From Mesorhizobium sp. GbtcB19 (lineage in GTDB: Bacteria; Pseudomonadota; Alphaproteobacteria; Rhizobiales; Rhizobiaceae): 64,000 nt of DNA. The DNA is taken from positions 62,001-126,000 of the forward strand of contig NZ_JAGXJY010000013.1 in assembly GCF_019091085.1 (NCBI RefSeq). Reading direction: 5' to 3'. A model generated the notes under the pieces. It saw only the letters and a list, made by a program, of their open reading frames with translations, was not told where the DNA came from and searched no databases. Position 1 is the first letter of the stretch; every line of letters starts with the position of its first letter. Made by a program: the position numbers and the translations under genes. Shown here one piece after another: positions 59,174 to 64,000 of the stretch.

Positions 59174-60115
59174 TTAGCCTAGCACGGTCAGTGCCGCCTC
59201 GACCTCCGCCGCCGTGCCGACCGTGCCGGTGGCGATGTCGCGGTTGATGCGGCGCGCCAGGCCCGACAGCACCTTGCCGGCGCCGACCTCGTAGAGGCTC
59301 GCAACGCCATTGGCGCCGAACCATTCCACCGTCTCGCGCCAGCGCACGCGGCCGGTCACCTGCGCGACCAGGCGGCGGACGATCTCGTCCGGGTCGCTGG
59401 TCGGTGTCACGGTGACGTTGGAGACGACCGGGACCACCGGCGCCTGCTTCGCCACGCCGGCCAGCGCTTCGCGCATGATGTCGGCCGCCGGCGCCATCAG
59501 CGCCGAGTGGAACGGGGCGGACACCTGCAGCATCAGCGCCCGCTTGGCGCCCTTTTCGGTGCAGAGCTTCGCCGCCAGCTCGACCGCCGCCTTGGCGCCG
59601 GAAATCACCAGCTGGCCGCCGCCATTGTCGTTGGCGACCTGGCAGACCGAGCCTTTGGCAGCCTCAGCGCAAGCGGCTTCGACATCGGCCTGTTCCAGCC
59701 CGATGATCGCGGCCATGGCGCCCTCGCCGGCAGGGACTGCCGCCTGCATGGCGTTGCCGCGGGTGCGCAGCAGCTTCGCCGCATCGCCGATCGAAACGAA
59801 GCCGGCGGCGGCAAGTGCCGAGTATTCGCCCAGCGAATGGCCGGCTACATAAGCCACCTTCTCCTTCAGCGAGAAGCCGCGCGCTTCGAGCGCCCGCATC
59901 GCCGCCAGCGAAACCGCCATCAGCGCCGGCTGGGCGTTGGCGGTCAGCGTCAGCGTCTCCTCAGGGCCTTCCCAGATCAGCTTCGACAGGTTTTCGCCGA
60001 GCGCGGCATCCACTTCCTCGAAGACGCGGCGCGCCTCGGGGAATTGGTCGGCGAGGTCCTTGCCCATGCCGACGGCCTGGCTGCCCTGGCCCGGAAAGGT
60101 GAATGCGACGGCCAT
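59174..60115 (-). CDS. fabD: Malonyl-CoA:ACP transacylase
   Basis: A 313-residue enzyme loading malonate on to ACP. FTFPGQGSQAVGMGKDL at the N-terminus, the nucleophile AGHSLGEYSALAAAG, and QVSAPFHSALMAPA with the catalytic His. GGAGAG precedes the ATG at 60115. First gene of the cluster fabD-orf-fabG-acpP-fabF. Confidence 0.97.
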   Translation of the reverse strand: MAVAFTFPGQGSQAVGMGKDLADQFPEARRVFEEVDAALGENLSKLIWEGPEETLTLTANAQPALMAVSLAAMRALEARGFSLKEKVAYVAGHSLGEYSALAAAGFVSIGDAAKLLRTRGNAMQAAVPAGEGAMAAIIGLEQADVEAACAEAAKGSVCQVANDNGGGQLVISGAKAAVELAAKLCTEKGAKRALMLQVSAPFHSALMAPAADIMREALAGVAKQAPVVPVVSNVTVTPTSDPDEIVRRLVAQVTGRVRWRETVEWFGANGVASLYEVGAGKVLSGLARRINRDIATGTVGTAAEVEAALTVLG

Positions 60116-60391
60116 TTGAGGTCTCTCCAAAGGCTGGTTTTCCCTGCCTCTGGCGCAAGGCGGACGGCCAAGTCAAGCCCGTGGACGTCTCTTCGGCCCG
60201 CATTTCAGCCGGAAAACCGCGCTGACTCCCTGTTCCAAAAGGCTTTTTGACGATCACACCTGATGAAAACCGCTCACGTTTAGTTTGCTGGCTCTTCTTA
60301 TTTCCGCCACAGGCGCTAGCTTTGCGTGACACTTCGATGACAGAACCATGACGCGTGTGGAAGGCGTGTTGCGTGGGCCGGGGGAAGTAGA

Positions 60392-62320
60392 GTGGCAAGG
60401 ATCAGGAAAGGCGCGGCCAAGCCCGTGCCTCAATTTTTGGAAGACGATCCGTCCACCGGCTATCTGCCGGGGCGACCCTGGCCGACTGTACGCTACGGCC
60501 TGGCGACGCTTCTTGCCGCGGCCCTGCTTGTATTCGCGATAGAATGGATCGTGCGCGGCGATTTCTTCGGAACGGTCGATTTCTTCCTGCAGCCGTTCAA
60601 GCCGGGCTGGACCACCATCATCGTTTTCGCGCTGGTGCTGGTTGGGCTCGACGCCATACTCGGCCGCAGCCACCAGAGCCTGATGATCGTGGCGCCGCTG
60701 ACGCTGGCGCTGGCCTTTGTCGGCCACCAGAAGTCGCATTATCTCGGCGATCCGCTCTATCCGACGGATTTCCTGTTTGCCCGCCAGATCATGGCGCTGA
60801 TGCCGCTGCTGGTGCGCGAGCGCCCATGGACCGCCGTCATGCTCGCCGCCGGCATCGTCGGCGGGCTGGCGCTGCTCGTCTATGGCTGGCGGAGCTGGCG
60901 CCGGCGCGTGCCGATCCTCAGCCGCAAGGGCCGCCTGGCGCGGCTGGCGCTGGCCGTGCCGCTGCTCGCCTTCTTCGTCTCGATCATGGACTACGCCACC
61001 TTCTCGTGGACGCGCGACCGGCTGCAGATCATCCCGATCATGTGGGATCAGAAGGAAAACTACGCCTCCAACGGCTTTGCGCTGGCCTTCGCGATGAACG
61101 TGCCGATGGCGCATGTCTCGGCGCCGCCCGGCTACTCCGACAAGACGATGGCCGCGATCCAGCGCCCCGACGTCGCCGCTTCGGTGCCGGACGAAAAGCC
61201 CGACATCATCGTGGTGATGAGCGAATCCTTCTGGGATCCGATCAAGCTCCCCGGCGTGACCATCAAGCCAGACCCGATCCCGACGGTCAGGGCGTTGCGC
61301 TCCGGCTCGATGTTCTCGCCCGAGTTCGGCGGCATGACCGCCAATATCGAGTTCGAGGCGCTGACCGGCTTTTCCAACGCCTTCCTGCCGGCAGGCTCAA
61401 TCCCCTACCAGCAATATGTGCGCACCCCTACGCCTTCGCTGGCGACCTTCCTGAAGAGCGAGGGCTACCGGGCGCGCGCCATCCATCCGGGCACCAACTG
61501 GTTCTGGAACCGCGGCGCCGTCTATGCCGATTTCGGCTTCACCGACTTCCGTTCGGAAGAGACGTTGCCGCCGATGGAAAAGCGCGGGCCGCTTGCCTCG
61601 GACGCGGCGATGACCGACGAGATCATCCGCGAGGCCGACACCAGCGACGATCCGGTGTTCCTGTTCGCCGTCAGCCTGCAGAACCACGGACCTTACGAGC
61701 CCTATCGCTATTACAATCCGACGCATTCGGTCGACGCGCCGATCAGTTCCTGGGCGCGGGAATCGCTGCTTTCCTACGCCGAGGGTTCGGCCGATGCCGA
61801 TCGCGGCCTGCAGCGGCTGATCGACTGGGCGAAGAAGCGTGAGCGCCCGACCATCATCGCCTTCTTCGGCGACCATCTGCCGCCGCTGGGACCCGTCTAT
61901 GTCGAGACCGGCTTCCTCAAGGACAACGTCGCGCCGCGCAAGGAACCGACGGCGGACGCCGCGCTCGAGCATCACGACACGCCTCTGGTCATCTGGTCGA
62001 ACCGGTCCGGCCCGGTGGAAAATCTGGGCGCGGTGAGCCCGGCTTTCCTGCCCTACCATATCCTGACCACGGCCGGCATCACGCACCCCTATTACACCGG
62101 CTTCCTCGGCGCGCTGCGCGAACATTATCGCGTGGTCGACCGCAACCTGCTCCTGTCGCCCGAGGGCGAAGCGACGCCGGATTGGGCGAGGCAAAAGCAG
62201 ATCGATCCGAAGATCAACGATTTCCGGCTCATCCAGTACGACATGATGTTCGGCAAGCGCCACTCGGCGCCCGACTTCTTCCCCGAGACGGTGGACAAGC
62301 TCGTCGCGCATACGAGTTGA
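60392..62320 (+). CDS. LTA-synthase/phosphoglycerol-transferase family membrane protein
   Basis: A 642-residue protein with about five N-terminal transmembrane helices and a periplasmic sulfatase-fold domain. The nucleophile region is FGGMTANIEFEALTGFS (Thr), with EKPDIIVVMSESFWD upstream, HPGTNWFWNRGAVYADFGF, SLQNHGPYEP and IAFFGDHLPPLG supplying the other metal ligands. In rhizobia such proteins (CgmB-type) add phosphoglycerol to periplasmic cyclic beta-glucans; that role is plausible but not proven here. GTG start at 60392 after GGGGAAG. Monocistronic. Confidence 0.9.
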   Translation: MARIRKGAAKPVPQFLEDDPSTGYLPGRPWPTVRYGLATLLAAALLVFAIEWIVRGDFFGTVDFFLQPFKPGWTTIIVFALVLVGLDAILGRSHQSLMIVAPLTLALAFVGHQKSHYLGDPLYPTDFLFARQIMALMPLLVRERPWTAVMLAAGIVGGLALLVYGWRSWRRRVPILSRKGRLARLALAVPLLAFFVSIMDYATFSWTRDRLQIIPIMWDQKENYASNGFALAFAMNVPMAHVSAPPGYSDKTMAAIQRPDVAASVPDEKPDIIVVMSESFWDPIKLPGVTIKPDPIPTVRALRSGSMFSPEFGGMTANIEFEALTGFSNAFLPAGSIPYQQYVRTPTPSLATFLKSEGYRARAIHPGTNWFWNRGAVYADFGFTDFRSEETLPPMEKRGPLASDAAMTDEIIREADTSDDPVFLFAVSLQNHGPYEPYRYYNPTHSVDAPISSWARESLLSYAEGSADADRGLQRLIDWAKKRERPTIIAFFGDHLPPLGPVYVETGFLKDNVAPRKEPTADAALEHHDTPLVIWSNRSGPVENLGAVSPAFLPYHILTTAGITHPYYTGFLGALREHYRVVDRNLLLSPEGEATPDWARQKQIDPKINDFRLIQYDMMFGKRHSAPDFFPETVDKLVAHTS

Positions 62321-62501
62321 GGTGACGGCAATCTAAGCCCCCGGGACAGTTGGGCTGATCAGCCGGCGGGGCCACCACCCCGGCTGCGAGGATTGGACCG
62401 ATGCACTGGCGCGCAATTTTGTCCCAAACTCATGGCAGAACGGGGCCAAGGAAGATCACAGCCGAGATCTTCGCCTTCCTCATCTTCGACAGAGACGCCA
62501 G

Positions 62502-63338
62502 TTACTTCATGTCTTTTAGCCGGCGCAACGCCTCCGGGAATCGGCGTGAGAGCGGCGCTTCGTAGCCGCCAGGGAGATCCACGTGCATGTCACCTGAGCC
62601 GGCTGGACGAAGACCTGTTACGCGAGCACCATTGACCAGCCAGGATCGATGTGTCCGTTCGAAGCCGGAGGGGACCAGTCGCTCCGCATAGGAGGAAAGC
62701 GTCCCGCGAACGAGCGGTCGCCGTCCGTCATCCAGCAGCACTTCGACGTAGTTGCCGGCGGCGCGCAGGGCCAATACCGCGCGCAAAGGGACGCGTATCG
62801 TACGGACCCCGGCGGCGATGTCGAAAGTGGGTTCGCTCCCGGACTGCGGGGCGACATCGCGCTTGGCCTTCTCCGAGTAGGAACGGTAGGCGACCAAGAG
62901 GGCCGCAATGATCAGGTAAGTCAGTGCATCCTTGCGATATTCATAGAGCCAGTCGCCGAGCTCAAATTGATAGTAGGAACCCATGACGCCGTAGATGACC
63001 TTCCTCAAGGCCACCATGCCCAGCACATGTTGCGCCGAGAAGAAGAGACTGGCCAAGACGTGAACCAATAGCACGCGCCCCCAATGTGCCCGACCGGGAC
63101 TTGCGAGCCGGAGCGCGGACGCAATGATCCACACTGCTCCCAAAGCCGACAGGCCGCTCGACGCCTCGGCCACGCACGGGATCCACAGCGCGACGCCCGG
63201 GCCGTGTCGGAGCGAATTGTGCACGAGGGTGAACACGTTGGATAGATCGACCAGCGCCAAGCCGGCCGCAATCATCCCGAACGAGGCAGCGTCCAGCCCA
63301 GATGAAGCGCTTTTCGTCACGTTGAGAAGGCCATTCAT
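62502..63338 (-). CDS. Membrane-anchored LytTR-family regulator
   Basis: A 278-residue protein with four hydrophobic helices in its first ~150 residues (SFGMIAAGLALVDLSNVFTLV, GLSALGAVWIIASALRL, WGRVLLVHVLASLFFSAQHVLGMVAL, DALTYLIIAALLVAY) and a C-terminal LytTR DNA-binding domain: IRVPLRAVLALRAAGNYVEVLLDDGRRPLVRGTLSSYAERL and FERTHRSWLVNGARVTGL. Membrane-linked LytTR regulators without a kinase act as local switches. The ATG at 63338 was chosen; a TTG at 63410 is in frame. Divergent from a DUF2306 gene with direct repeats between. Codon bias is weaker than in most of the window. Confidence 0.85.
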   Translation of the reverse strand: MNGLLNVTKSASSGLDAASFGMIAAGLALVDLSNVFTLVHNSLRHGPGVALWIPCVAEASSGLSALGAVWIIASALRLASPGRAHWGRVLLVHVLASLFFSAQHVLGMVALRKVIYGVMGSYYQFELGDWLYEYRKDALTYLIIAALLVAYRSYSEKAKRDVAPQSGSEPTFDIAAGVRTIRVPLRAVLALRAAGNYVEVLLDDGRRPLVRGTLSSYAERLVPSGFERTHRSWLVNGARVTGLRPAGSGDMHVDLPGGYEAPLSRRFPEALRRLKDMK

Positions 63339-63436
63339 CCCAGCACTCGTTCTTTCATCCCTGTTCTCGCGCCGGCCGTCCCCCAATGCTTGTTCGCGCG
63401 AACAGTTCAATCATAGTCGGGCTCCCCTCTCAGGAA

Positions 63437-63482
63437 AATACCAGCGGCAAGACCAGACGGTTTGGCCAATACCAGCGGCAAG
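63437..63482. promoter_or_regulatory. Direct repeats in the LytTR/DUF2306 intergenic region
   Basis: AATACCAGCGGCAAG occurs at 63437-63451 and 63468-63482, 31 bases apart. LytTR proteins bind pairs of direct repeats, so these are candidate operators; the second copy ends twelve bases before the DUF2306 start. Confidence 0.65.
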
Positions 63483-63493
63483 GTGAGAGACAG

Positions 63494-64000
63494 ATGCAGA
63501 AGGGATATATCCGCCGAATTGGGCTGGGCACTATGGCCTTGCTTGCCACGGCCGTCGCCGCGCACGCCTTGCGATACTACGCCACGTTGGACAACGTGTG
63601 GTTCGGCGTCGATCCGAATATCAAGGCAGTCATACTGCAAGTGCCTCTGCAAGCCTTGACGCACATGTTCGTAGCCCCTGTTGCTTTGGCCCTGGGACCG
63701 CTGCAATTCTTTCCGGGATTACGAGCGCGCCATCCGACACTGCATCGTTGGTCCGGCCGAGTTTACGTCCTGGCGTGCGTCGTGAGTGGTGCAGGAGCAC
63801 TGGCTACGTCGCCATTTGCTTCGGGTGGCTGGGTAGCTGGTCTCGGCTTCGGGATTCTCGCGGTGCTATGGATCGGCACCACTATGGCCGCTTGGATTTC
63901 CGCCGTGCGGGGAAAGCTTGAGTGGCATCGGCTACTTATGCGATTCAGCTATGCGTTGACCTTCGCAGCCGTAATCCTTCGCCTGCAGATTCTGATCGGT
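63494..64000 (+). CDS. DUF2306-like membrane protein (partial, truncated by window end)
   Basis: 169 codons are present and the frame is still open at 64000. The protein has several hydrophobic segments (GTMALLATAVAAHALRYYA, LTHMFVAPVALALGPLQFFPGLRARHPTLHRWSGRVYVLAC, GGWVAGLGFGILAVLWIGTTMAAW) and the HRW-GR-Y and EWHRLLMRFSYALTFAAVILR patterns of DUF2306 membrane proteins. GCAAGGTGAGAGACAG precedes the ATG. It is divergent from the LytTR regulator, which probably controls it. Function unknown. Confidence 0.82.
   Translation, partial: MQKGYIRRIGLGTMALLATAVAAHALRYYATLDNVWFGVDPNIKAVILQVPLQALTHMFVAPVALALGPLQFFPGLRARHPTLHRWSGRVYVLACVVSGAGALATSPFASGGWVAGLGFGILAVLWIGTTMAAWISAVRGKLEWHRLLMRFSYALTFAAVILRLQILIG

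Overview
The window reads as chromosomal DNA of a rhizobial alphaproteobacterium, most likely Mesorhizobium or a near relative. The basis is high GC with strong GC3 bias in most genes, an Omp25/Omp31-type porin-like barrel, two DUF995 proteins, the uvrC-pgsA-moaD-moaE order, several families of rhizobial-type intergenic palindromic repeats, and TTAACCAT / TTAA-N7-TTAAC (CtrA-like) motifs. No rRNA, tRNA, CRISPR array, transposase or phage gene was seen. The genus call is inference; no database was searched.

Layout. 1-0.74 kb (minus): tandem crcB fluoride-channel genes under a recognisable fluoride riboswitch fused to an intrinsic terminator. 0.8-1.8 kb: divergent marR/cupin pair with two palindromic operators. 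1.9-7.1 kb (minus): small envelope proteins, then the housekeeping run SDR-uvrC-pgsA-moaD-moaE. 7.5-19.7 kb: outer-membrane barrel, TfoX-like protein, GST, histone-H1-like protein, DinB, TetR, an ECF42-type sigma factor with its DGPF/YCII partner, LysE exporter, DoxX/VOC/AraC group, RlmJ, and a TetR/AhpD-like pair with twin operators.

19.9-33.8 kb is a cell-surface glycan region. It holds a UDP-xylose synthase-like enzyme and GalE, two DUF995 proteins, a three-gene lipid-linked-sugar module (GT-C transferase, flippase-like protein, DPM-synthase-like GT2), two small lipoproteins sharing a C-terminal ICxPSGFGQ motif, a cellulose-synthase-like GT2 divergent from a GH26-like glycosidase, and an ATP-grasp enzyme. 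Its long intergenic regions carry CtrA-like inverted repeats.

33.8-34.5 kb: a HigBA-type toxin-antitoxin pair with duplicated operators. 34.5-40.65 kb (minus): a tightly overlapped six-gene operon, KAS III-like, extended SDR, metallo-beta-lactamase-fold hydrolase, PaaK/F390-synthetase-like adenylating enzyme, FemAB/GNAT-like acyltransferase, Rieske oxygenase. I could not match it to a described pathway, and it is my main candidate for an undescribed system, probably making a fatty-acid-derived small molecule or lipid.

40.7-44.5 kb: enol-lactonase-like hydrolase with LysR, holC, pepA. 44.9-52.9 kb (plus): the envelope assembly run lptF-lptG-lptD-surA-pdxA-rsmA. 53.3-60.1 kb (minus): fabD-(small ORF)-fabG-acpP-fabF-mltG-yicC-gmk. 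60.4-62.3 kb: an LTA-synthase/phosphoglycerol-transferase family protein. 62.5-64 kb: a membrane-anchored LytTR regulator divergent from a DUF2306 gene cut by the window end; codon use there is less GC3-biased than elsewhere.
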